Assembly (NCBI GenBank): GCA_001873675.1
Contig: MNZP01000218.1
Span: 1-8,513, forward strand
DNA from: Syntrophaceae bacterium CG2_30_49_12
Lineage (GTDB): Bacteria; Desulfobacterota; Syntrophia; Syntrophales; CG2-30-49-12
Direction: 5' to 3'
Length of the DNA: 8,513 nucleotides
This document shows positions 1-4,538 of the stretch, one piece after another; position 1 is the first letter of the stretch, and the number at the start of each line of letters is the position of its first letter. The notes under the pieces were generated by a model. It saw only the letters and a program-made list of their open reading frames with translations. It searched no databases and was not told the DNA's origin. The translations under genes and the position numbers were made by a program.

Positions 1-116
1 TAGATGATGATACCGCCATCCCGCAATATATCAACGGCCTTTTTGATCAGCCGCTTCTGGGGATTCTCGCTATTAACAGACAGTATCGCCGCTTTTCTTT
101 TTTTATCTGGTTCCAT
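1..116 (-). CDS. Sua5/YciO/YrdC-family L-threonylcarbamoyladenylate synthase, N-terminal fragment
   Basis: Only the first 38 codons are present; the gene continues past the left edge of the window. The product begins MEPDKKRKAAILSVNSENPQ and continues with KRLIKKAVDILRDGGIIIY. The pattern 'N-P-x-x-R-L-I-K-x-A-V-x-I-L-x-x-G-G-x-I-I-Y' is the typical opening of YciO/Sua5/YrdC proteins, just before their 'PTDTVYGL' motif, which would lie outside the window. These enzymes make threonylcarbamoyl-AMP from threonine, bicarbonate and ATP for the t6A modification of tRNA; YciO-type members are less well characterised. ATG at 116-114 is chosen because family similarity begins within about ten codons. 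No strong Shine-Dalgarno is seen. It lies downstream of cimA on the same strand with about 90 bp between, so it could be co-transcribed. Assignment to the superfamily is fairly secure, to the subfamily not. Confidence 0.72.
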   Translation of the reverse strand, partial: MEPDKKRKAAILSVNSENPQKRLIKKAVDILRDGGIII

Positions 117-161
117 AAGTTGGCCAGAATATACCAAAAATAAAAGGGATTATCAATCAAA

Positions 162-202
162 TTAAGTGCCTAAAGTGAGCTAAAGTTTAAAGTGCCTAAA
201 GT
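162..202. repeat. Short degenerate tandem repeat (TAAAGT / AAGTGCCTAAAGT)
   Basis: The 13-mer AAGTGCCTAAAGT occurs at 164-176 and again at 190-202, 26 bp apart. A further TAAAGT sits between them at 181-186. The repeat fills the spacer between the end of cimA and the YciO-like gene. It ends about four bases short of the cimA stop codon (TAA on the minus strand at 208-206). Function is unknown; short tandem arrays of this look are commonly strain-variable. Confidence 0.7.
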
Positions 203-205
203 TAT

Positions 206-1783
206 TTAAATCAGCATATCCTTACTTAATTTATACTGAATGCTATCCACGAGGGCATGCCAGCTTGCCTCAATGATATTCGTGGACACCCCTATAGTGC
301 TCCAGATTTCCTTATCATCTCTTGAATCTATCAGGACCCTCACTTTTGCCGCTGTCCCCTCAGCGCCTTCGATGGTCCGAACTTTAAAGTCCACTAAATG
401 CATCTTATCTATCTGAGGATAGAATTTTACCAGCGCCTTTCTAAGGGCATGATCAAGGGCGTTAACGGGACCATTACCCTCTGCAACAGTCAATTCCTCA
501 TCACCGCCCACCGATATTTTAACCGTAGCCCGAGAAAGAGGCGGACTATCCTTCGTCTTTGCGTTAGTAACGTGAAAGTACTCCAGGGTAAACGGTTCTC
601 TAAACTCACCCGTTATCTTCTTAATCAAGAGAGAGAGGGAGGCATCGGCGGCATCAAACTGGTATCCCTGATTCTCCATTTTTTTTATCTCCTGGACAAT
701 TCTTTTACTTACGGTATCATCTTTACCCAGGTCAATACCCAATTCCCTTGCCTTGTATTCAATATTGCTTTTACCCGCAAGGTCTGAGACCAGCACTCTT
801 TGTTTATTTCCGACCAGTTCGGGTTTAATATGTTCGTACGCGACAGGATTCTTTGATATGGCGCTGACGTGAACACCCCCTTTATGGGCAAAGGCGCTTC
901 GGCCCACAAAAGGTCTGACATTTAGAGGGAGGATATTTGCGACATCGCTCACATAATGGGAGAGATTGGTCAGTTGTCTGATAGATGATTCAGGCAGACA
1001 TCTCGTGTTCATCTTAAGCTGGAGATTCCCGATGATAGAGATCAGATCGGCGTTTCCACACCTTTCGCCGTAGCCGTTGATGGTTCCCTGCACCATTCTT
1101 ATGTTTGCACTAACGGCCGCGAGGGAGTTAGCCACAGCGAGACTGCAATCGTTGTGTGCATGAATGCCCAACCTGTGCGGAGGGATAAGCGATATAACCT
1201 CTTCGAGGATTGACGTCAATTCCTGTGGCAGTGTACCCCCGTTGGTGTCACAGAGGACAACCATATCGGCGCCGGCCTGGAAAGCGGTTTTTATTACGCT
1301 GGATGCATAGCGGGGATTATTTTTATATCCGTCGAAGAAATGTTCCGCATCATAGATAACCTCTTTTCCCTTTGATTTCAAATACTCAACAGAATCATGG
1401 ACCATGGCGAGATTTTCCTCTGGGGATATTCCAAGAATTTCATTGACATGAAGGTCCCAGGCCTTGCCGAAGATGGCCACGGTATCTGTGTCTGCAGCAA
1501 GTATCGCCTTTAAATTAGGGCAGCTCTCAGGCCGGATGTTTGGCTTTCTGGTACTTCCAAACGCCGTCAGACGGGTGTGCCTGAATGTCATTTTTTTCGC
1601 CAGTTCAAAAAAGCGCATGTCTTTTGGATTGGAACCCGGCCATCCACCCTCAACATAGTGAAAGCCCATCTCATCTAAGCGTTGCGCAATCCGCAGCTTT
1701 TCTTCAGCGGAAAAATTGATCTGCTCCCCCTGGGTTCCATCCCTTAAGGTAGTGTCATAAATTAAAACGTCCCATGATTCCAT
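206..1783 (-). CDS. cimA: (R)-citramalate synthase
   Basis: A 525-residue member of the 2-isopropylmalate synthase/citramalate synthase family. It condenses pyruvate with acetyl-CoA to (R)-citramalate, the first step of the threonine-independent route to 2-oxobutyrate and isoleucine. The N-terminal HMGL-like TIM barrel carries the family signatures: DTTLRDGTQ at 10-18 (catalytic Arg14, metal ligand Asp15), HAHND at 208-212 (metal-binding histidines) and GYGERCGNAD at 237-246. FAHKGGVHVSA at 298-308 is also conserved. About residues 390-520 form the LeuA-type dimer/regulatory domain that binds the feedback inhibitor in this family. Length and the opening 'YDTTLRDGTQGEQINFS...EGGWPGSNPKD' fit the citramalate synthase branch (TIGR00977 type) rather than LeuA. 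The start ATG (1783-1781) has an AGAGAGG Shine-Dalgarno six bases upstream. Upstream are an Ile-rich leader ORF and a terminator, which point to attenuation control. Confidence 0.93.
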   Translation of the reverse strand: MESWDVLIYDTTLRDGTQGEQINFSAEEKLRIAQRLDEMGFHYVEGGWPGSNPKDMRFFELAKKMTFRHTRLTAFGSTRKPNIRPESCPNLKAILAADTDTVAIFGKAWDLHVNEILGISPEENLAMVHDSVEYLKSKGKEVIYDAEHFFDGYKNNPRYASSVIKTAFQAGADMVVLCDTNGGTLPQELTSILEEVISLIPPHRLGIHAHNDCSLAVANSLAAVSANIRMVQGTINGYGERCGNADLISIIGNLQLKMNTRCLPESSIRQLTNLSHYVSDVANILPLNVRPFVGRSAFAHKGGVHVSAISKNPVAYEHIKPELVGNKQRVLVSDLAGKSNIEYKARELGIDLGKDDTVSKRIVQEIKKMENQGYQFDAADASLSLLIKKITGEFREPFTLEYFHVTNAKTKDSPPLSRATVKISVGGDEELTVAEGNGPVNALDHALRKALVKFYPQIDKMHLVDFKVRTIEGAEGTAAKVRVLIDSRDDKEIWSTIGVSTNIIEASWHALVDSIQYKLSKDMLI

Positions 1784-1789
1784 AATCGA

Positions 1790-1796
1790 CCTCTCT
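1790..1796 (-). promoter_or_regulatory. Ribosome-binding site of cimA
   Basis: AGAGAGG on the minus strand, six bases before the cimA ATG. It lies just after the T-run of the leader terminator, so it is transcribed only when the terminator is read through. It fixes the choice of start. Confidence 0.75.
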
Positions 1797-1801
1797 TTTC
1801 C

Positions 1802-1841
1802 AAAAAAAATCCGTTACCAGTTTGACCTGATAACGGATTTT
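1802..1841 (-). terminator. Intrinsic terminator (attenuator) in the cimA leader
   Basis: On the minus strand, AAAATCCGTTA (1841-1831) and TAACGGATTTT (1816-1806) are perfect 11-bp complements around a 14-base loop. The 3' arm runs into eight consecutive T (1809-1802). This is a Rho-independent terminator in the cimA direction, ending six bases before the cimA Shine-Dalgarno. No full-length gene ends just upstream on this strand, only a 31-codon leader ORF. The 5' arm and loop also contain CCGTTATCAGGTC (1836-1824), which can instead pair with the end of the leader ORF. It is therefore read as the terminator half of an attenuator. Confidence 0.88.
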
Positions 1842-1883
1842 GCTGTCCTGCAAATTTTTAAAACATTATACCACTATCAGGTC
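1824..1883 (-). promoter_or_regulatory. Predicted antiterminator helix of the cimA attenuator
   Basis: On the minus strand, GACCTGATAGTGG (1883-1871) can pair with CCGTTATCAGGTC (1836-1824) over 13 bp, eleven Watson-Crick and two G-U. The 3' partner includes CCGTTA of the terminator's 5' arm, so this helix and the terminator exclude each other. The 5' partner covers the last codons of the leader ORF. Pairing was worked out by hand; no folding energy was computed. Confidence 0.75.
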
Positions 1884-1961
1884 TCCTATGTCGTTGAGAC
1901 TAATTATGCCCTTGATAATAATTATGGGCTGAACCATAGTGGTAATAACATTTCCCGTCAT
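1866..1961 (-). CDS. Isoleucine-rich leader peptide of the cimA attenuator
   Basis: A 31-codon ORF starts at ATG 1961-1959 and ends at TAA 1868-1866. Its product begins MTGNVITTMVQP, then has four consecutive Ile (residues 13-16), then Lys-Gly-Ile-Ile, and ends LIVV. Nine codons are Ile, four Val and two Leu, so almost half specify branched-chain amino acids, the products or relatives of the pathway served by cimA. It lies between a good promoter and a terminator hairpin. Codons 7-9 can pair with codons 28-31, and the end of the ORF can pair with the terminator arm. The inferred role follows the classical ilv/leu leader peptides: low charged tRNA-Ile stalls the ribosome at the Ile run and allows read-through into cimA. 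The Shine-Dalgarno is only weak (AAGAAAG about eight bases upstream), which lowers certainty of translation slightly. The peptide itself probably has no function. Confidence 0.82.
   Translation of the reverse strand: MTGNVITTMVQPIIIIKGIISLNDIGDLIVV
1870..1943 (-). promoter_or_regulatory. Pause/anti-antiterminator stem of the cimA leader
   Basis: On the minus strand, ACCACTAT (1943-1936, codons 7-9 of the leader ORF) is a perfect complement of ATAGTGGT (1877-1870, the end of the leader ORF). One extra U-A pair can be added outside. The 3' arm overlaps the antiterminator strand, so forming this stem would free the terminator. A ribosome stalled at the Ile run (codons 13-16) would be expected to block this 1:2 stem. 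Confidence 0.65.
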
Positions 1962-2012
1962 GATGAATTCTTTCTTCCCGCAATCAAGACACTAAATTTC
2001 TTCCTAACTGTT

Positions 2013-2041
2013 TTTATAAAGCTTTTTATTTGACTTGTCAA
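2013..2041 (-). promoter_or_regulatory. Sigma70-type promoter for the cimA leader
   Basis: Minus-strand TTGACA (2041-2036), a 17-base spacer, and TATAAA (2018-2013). This is nearly consensus. Transcription would start near 2006, giving a leader of about 45 bases before the leader-peptide ATG. Confidence 0.75.
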
Positions 2042-2069
2042 CAAAAAATTTGTAACTGTTGTCAACAAA
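2035..2069. repeat. Paired TTGTCAACAAA direct repeats over the cimA -35 box
   Basis: TTGTCAACAAA occurs at 2035-2045 and 2059-2069, 24 bp apart, somewhat over two turns of the helix. The left copy contains the -35 hexamer of the cimA promoter on the opposite strand. The motif is itself partly palindromic (TTG..CAA). It is a candidate operator for an unknown regulator; no protein is assigned. Confidence 0.45.
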
Positions 2070-2089
2070 TAGATTTGTCCGGTTTCGCC

Positions 2090-2118
2090 TTGACATAGTG
2101 CATCATAAGTGTTACACT
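2090..2118 (+). promoter_or_regulatory. Promoter of the toxin-antitoxin operon
   Basis: TTGACA (2090-2095), a 17-base spacer, and TACACT (2113-2118). The -35 is perfect and the -10 matches at four of six positions. Transcription would start about 15 bases before the antitoxin ATG at 2141. The -10 lies inside a 17-bp palindrome. Confidence 0.7.
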
Positions 2119-2121
2119 TAT
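2105..2121. promoter_or_regulatory. 17-bp palindromic operator of the toxin-antitoxin operon
   Basis: ATAAGTGT (2105-2112), one central base, ACACTTAT (2114-2121): perfect 8-bp arms spanning the -10 box. Type II toxin-antitoxin operons are usually repressed by the antitoxin, alone or with toxin, bound to such a palindrome. That this antitoxin binds it is inference. Confidence 0.65.
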
Positions 2122-2140
2122 CCCAAAAGGAGATAGAACG

Positions 2141-2368
2141 ATGCCCACAAAAAATCCGAGAGTAAACATTGTTATTGAACCGCCACTGTATAGTGTTATG
2201 CATGACCTTGCAACCAGTGAGGGCATTTCCATGTCCACCATTGCCCGTGACCTTATCCGAGAGGCAATTGACTTGCGGGAAGATGTCTCCCTTGCAGCTT
2301 TTGCCGATACACGAATGAAGTCATTCGACAGAAAAGTGGCGCTTTCGAATGAAGATGTATGGAAATGA
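2141..2368 (+). CDS. Ribbon-helix-helix antitoxin of a type II toxin-antitoxin pair
   Basis: A 75-residue protein. Residues 6-12 (PRVNIVI) fit the DNA-contacting beta strand, and about 14-26 and 30-46 fit the two helices of a ribbon-helix-helix fold. The basic and polar C-terminal tail (about 50-75, ending SNEDVWK) would wrap the toxin, as in RelB/DUF6290-like antitoxins. A strong AAAAGGAGA Shine-Dalgarno lies just before ATG 2141. The toxin ATG follows the stop after three bases (TGA TCC ATG), the tight coupling usual for these pairs. The promoter overlaps a 17-bp palindrome, as expected for autorepression. The expected job is to neutralise the RelE-like toxin and repress the operon. The exact antitoxin family cannot be named from sequence alone. 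Confidence 0.82.
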   Translation: MPTKNPRVNIVIEPPLYSVMHDLATSEGISMSTIARDLIREAIDLREDVSLAAFADTRMKSFDRKVALSNEDVWK

Positions 2369-2371
2369 TCC

Positions 2372-2647
2372 ATGCCTTTTACATTACACTATCATCCCGC
2401 TGTTCGTGTTGAGGATTTGCCTCTTATCGATCGAAGGACAAAAGACAGAATCCGTAAAGCCATAGAAGAACGATTACAGACCGCACCTCATGACTATGGG
2501 GAACCTTTACGAAAGACACTGAAAGGCTATTGGAAGCTCCGCGTGGGTGATTACCGGGTCGTGTTCAAAGTGATCGAGTCCGAGGTATGGATTCTTGGCA
2601 TTAGGCATCGGAAATCGGTCTATATGGATATTGGCAAGAGGACGTAA
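2372..2647 (+). CDS. RelE/ParE-superfamily toxin
   Basis: A 91-residue protein of typical RelE size. The core 'R-K-T-L-K-G-Y-W-K-L-R-V-G-D-Y-R-V-V-F-K-V' (residues 47-67) followed by 'ILGIRHRKSVY' (74-84) is the hallmark of RelE/StbE toxins. Lys51, Lys55, Arg57, Arg62, His79, Arg80, Lys81 and Tyr84 are the basic and aromatic residues that could form the mRNA-cleaving site. RelE proteins cut mRNA in the ribosomal A site; ParE relatives target gyrase. The basic residues and final Tyr favour RelE-like activity, but this is inference. It lies three bases after the antitoxin gene with no strong ribosome-binding site of its own, so translation is probably coupled. The gene appears intact. Confidence 0.86.
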   Translation: MPFTLHYHPAVRVEDLPLIDRRTKDRIRKAIEERLQTAPHDYGEPLRKTLKGYWKLRVGDYRVVFKVIESEVWILGIRHRKSVYMDIGKRT

Positions 2648-2690
2648 AGGCTTTTCTACTATGAAAGCTATTGTTTCAATAAAATATGTT

Positions 2691-2821
2691 GAGGTAATTG
2701 CAAAAGTCCTCTGTTTGTCATTCCGAACGAAGTGAGGAATCTAAGAGGTATCGATATCAATAGATTTCTTCCTTTGGTCGAAATGACAGTTGATGCTTTT
2801 TTTGACTTTTGCAATTACCTC
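2691..2821. mobile_element. 131-bp MITE-like palindromic element
   Basis: The ends GAGGTAATTGCAAAAGTC (2691-2708) and GACTTTTGCAATTACCTC (2804-2821) are perfect 18-bp inverted repeats. Inside, 2716-2743 (TGTCATTCCGAACGAAGTGA and onward) is an imperfect inverted copy of 2761-2788, 22 of 28 bases matching. The whole unit can fold into one long hairpin. It is flanked by TGTT on both sides (2687-2690 and 2822-2825), a possible 4-bp target duplication. It has no plausible gene. This fits a non-autonomous miniature inverted-repeat element; 'GTCATTCCGAACGAAGTGAGGAATC' modules recur as dispersed repeats in several bacterial groups. It begins 43 bp after the toxin stop and may also act as a bidirectional terminator. 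Confidence 0.8.
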
Positions 2822-2854
2822 TGTTTTAAGAAGATGCGGTGGTCGGTTTTATCG

Positions 2855-2866
2855 GCAAGCGCTTGC
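2855..2866. repeat. 12-bp perfect palindrome beside the IS21 end
   Basis: GCAAGCGCTTGC, a perfect palindrome in the short gap between the MITE-like element and the presumed IS21 terminus. Function unknown; it could be a remnant of an insertion target or an operator. Confidence 0.4.
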
Positions 2867-2894
2867 TTCCTGAAATATAGCCCCGATGGCCACT

Positions 2895-2931
2895 TCAAAA
2901 TACCCCACCTGTGGCTGGGTCAAAATACCCC
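2895..2931. repeat. IS21-type terminal direct repeats
   Basis: TCAAAATACCCC at 2895-2906 and 2920-2931, 25 bp apart, downstream of the istB remnant. Their spacing and place match the repeated transposase-binding sites inside IS21-family ends. Confidence 0.65.
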
Positions 2932-2954
2932 GGCGACAGGGTAGAGTTAGTATG

Positions 2955-3443
2955 CTAATCTTTAGGAGAAAGATCCATATTTTTTCCTTTTTCATCCCGG
3001 GTTTTTCGCTTGGTTTCGGACAGGCGTGAGGCCGCCTCCTTGAGGCGGTAGCTTTTGCCCTCGAACTTGAGGAGATGCCCTCGGTGAAGGAGGCGATCGA
3101 GGATAGCCGATGATGCTGCATTGTCTCTGAGGAGCTTCCCCCAGTCTTCGATGGGGCGATTTGACGTAAGGAGCGTACTTTTTCTTGAGGAATACCGATT
3201 CAGGATAATTTCCAGCAAATCGTCGGCTGCTTGCTCTGGGACTTTCTTTCGCAGGAACAAATCATCGATGACCAGGAGGTCGGTTTCGGAGAAGAGTTTG
3301 TTGAGCTTTTTCCTTCGCTTAAGTTGAGTGGCTTCGAAGAGGTCCTCGAAGAGGCTGTGAGCTTCCCGGTAAACGACTTTATAGCCTGAAAGGATGGCGG
3401 CGTTACGATGGAGGAAATATAGCAGAAAATATATAATTGTCAA
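2955..3443 (-). pseudogene. istB: istB (IS21 transposition helper ATPase), 5'-truncated
   Basis: The open frame encodes 162 residues, of which about 14-150 resemble the C-terminal half of IstB, the AAA+/DnaC-like helper ATPase of IS21 transposition. Clear marks are YREAHSLFEDL (about 26-36), the Walker B strand LLVIDDLF (about 56-63) and LLTSNRPIEDWGKLLRDN (about 92-109). ILDRLLHRGHLLKFEGKSYR, about 114-133, also fits. The Walker A motif (GxxGxGKT) and everything before it are missing; full IstB is about 240-260 residues. The first dozen or so residues (MTIIYFLLYFLHR) look like read-through of flanking AT-rich DNA, so the break is near 3405. No istA is next to it. The product, if made, should be inactive. 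Confidence 0.85.
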
Positions 3444-3685
3444 GTAAAATCAAATACTTATTTTAAATTTTGCCATGTTTTTTAGTGAGGATTTCTCTAT
3501 GGATAATTTTGGATTTCGAACTCTGCTTTCGGAATCTTTCAGGGTAGTTCCGTTAGAGATAAGTCGTCTCTAATTGTAATTTTGTGGTAGTTGTGCAAAG
3601 CTCTCATCGATGTTATTGGAGAGGTTGAGATAACATTTAAAACCATAAGTATTTAAGCTGATCGCTGACGGCTTTGTATAAGACT
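3444..3685. other. AT-rich intergenic region, no gene seen
   Basis: I see no convincing coding frame or RNA gene. An inverted repeat TTAGAGA (3553-3559) / TCTCTAA (3567-3573) with a 7-base loop is present, but no clean T-run follows, so it is at best a weak terminator. No promoter good enough to annotate was found for the plus-strand gene that follows; TTGAGA (3626-3631) with TATTTA about 19 bases later is a weak candidate. The low GC content contrasts with the genes on either side and suggests a junction left by loss of the rest of the IS21 element. Confidence 0.4.
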
Positions 3686-4105
3686 ATGCCAGACAACGAT
3701 ACTAAAAAAACTACGAGAACCAGAGATATTTTTTTGGCGGAGACGATATTATCTATCCACCATGACGTCCAGAGCACCATTGATTACATAAGCGAGGTGG
3801 CCAGCCGCGAGTCCACCGAATTGGGAAAGAGCCCGGCAGTTATGGGAATTGAAAAGGTGAGGATCAGGCTCCCTGTTATCTTCGAGACAGAGCAGAAAGA
3901 GCATAAGGTAGAAGAGAAACCGGCTGTTTTTGACATCAAGACCATCGTAAGTAATCTGGTGCGGCGGAAGGGTTTTCTCATAGACAAGGGGGCGCCGGGT
4001 AAACGCGGCTTGTATACCAAGGTCAAGGTAATACACCCAAAAGCGGTGGAGACAGCAGAACCGGAGAAGAAGGACCACCTAAGCAGCAACTCGTGGGTGA
4101 GATAG
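3686..4105 (+). CDS. Hypothetical protein, first gene of the tail-tube-associated cluster
   Basis: Not recognised. From ATG 3686 it gives 139 residues; an in-frame TTG at 3674 would add four. Residues about 14-47 look helical (IFLAETILSIHHDVQSTIDY). A strand-like IEKVRIRLPVIFET (55-68), a helical IKTIVSNLVRRKGF (84-97) and a strand GLYTKVKVIHP (108-118) follow. This helix-then-strand layout loosely recalls small proteins found near phage-tail-like systems (DUF2589-like), but I cannot make that assignment. The last dozen residues look unnatural. An overlapping frame, two bases on, reads KQQLVGEIEIIFAHLDREES to a stop at 4144-4146 and looks like a better C-terminus, so a frameshift near 4030-4090 is possible. 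No clear Shine-Dalgarno is seen. It is the first of a row of plus-strand genes. Confidence 0.6.
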   Translation: MPDNDTKKTTRTRDIFLAETILSIHHDVQSTIDYISEVASRESTELGKSPAVMGIEKVRIRLPVIFETEQKEHKVEEKPAVFDIKTIVSNLVRRKGFLIDKGAPGKRGLYTKVKVIHPKAVETAEPEKKDHLSSNSWVR

Positions 4106-4194
4106 AGATTATTTTTGCCCACTTGGACCGGGAAGAGTCCGAATAGGTGTTTCACGGCTCGACCTCACCTCTGACGAATCTTACGGAGGAACCC

Positions 4195-4524
4195 ATGCAT
4201 CTAACAACATCCTTCCGACGACTGGAAATCAGAAGAATATCCTGCGTCGCTGTTTTATTTCTCGCCCTGGTATTTTTTCTCCCATCTACAGCGCTGGCCG
4301 GTAAGTTACAAGGGACAGTCATCGGCCGGAAGGGAGACCTTAAAAAATACGTCAGGATCAGCTTAGTTGGCCGCGAATCCAAGACCACATTTACCGATAA
4401 CAAGGGAATTTTTACCTTAGACGCACCCGATGGAAGATATGGACTGAGTATATCTGAGAAAGGCAACGAACAGACATTTGAAGTTGAAATACCCGGCAGG
4501 TTGAGATTTCAGGTTGATTGGTAG
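4195..4524 (+). CDS. Small secreted protein with a carboxypeptidase-regulatory-like beta domain
   Basis: The product is 109 residues. ATG 4195 is chosen over the upstream in-frame GTG at 4147 because GGAGGA lies just before it and it begins a clean signal peptide. Arginines at 8-14 are followed by a hydrophobic stretch (about 16-31) ending in STALA-G, a good signal peptidase I site after residue 35. The mature part is about 74 residues: 'GKLQGTVIGRKGDLKKYVRI...TTFTDNKGIFTLDAPDGRYGLSI'. The G-x-V...T-D-x-x-G-x-F-x-L-x-x-P-x-G-x-Y pattern is that of CarboxypepD_reg/CnaB-like beta sandwiches. It is expected in the periplasm or outside the cell, probably as a binding or structural module. Its stop is 14 bases before the next start, so the two are likely co-transcribed. 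Specific function unknown. Confidence 0.75.
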   Translation: MHLTTSFRRLEIRRISCVAVLFLALVFFLPSTALAGKLQGTVIGRKGDLKKYVRISLVGRESKTTFTDNKGIFTLDAPDGRYGLSISEKGNEQTFEVEIPGRLRFQVDW

Positions 4525-4538
4525 GCGAAGGCAAGGCT

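Larger units (their letters stand above)
2871..3443 (-). mobile_element. Remnant of an IS21-family insertion sequence
   Basis: The remnant holds the 3' half of istB and, beyond its stop, a terminal region with two direct copies of TCAAAATACCCC (2895-2906 and 2920-2931). IS21-family ends carry several such internal transposase-binding repeats, and an outer 5'-TG is plausible at 2871. istA and the start of istB are missing. Only one end is present, so the element cannot transpose alone. The right boundary is vague: istB similarity fades near 3405 and the following sequence is AT-rich and anonymous. Confidence 0.72.

Noticed and set aside
398..787. 129-codon plus-strand ORF inside cimA
   Set aside because: Antisense to a clear cimA coding region, with no recognisable motif; a shadow frame.
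1958..2203. 81-codon minus-strand ORF that ends at the leader-peptide start
   Set aside because: It spans both divergent promoters and part of the antitoxin gene in antisense, has unlikely composition and no motif. Its TGA overlapping the leader ATG appears to be chance.
2062..2373. 103-codon minus-strand ORF opposite the antitoxin
   Set aside because: Covers the antitoxin gene and its promoter; the plus-strand reading has a family match, Shine-Dalgarno and operon partner.
2732..2944. 70-codon plus-strand ORF
   Set aside because: Runs across the MITE-like palindrome and the IS21 terminus; made of repeat sequence, not a gene.
3553..3573. TTAGAGA/TCTCTAA inverted repeat as a terminator
   Set aside because: Stem of seven mostly weak pairs and no clean T-run; kept only as a remark in the intergenic entry.
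4147..4194. Upstream GTG start for the secreted protein
   Set aside because: It would put 16 polar residues before the signal peptide and has no Shine-Dalgarno; ATG 4195 has GGAGGA.
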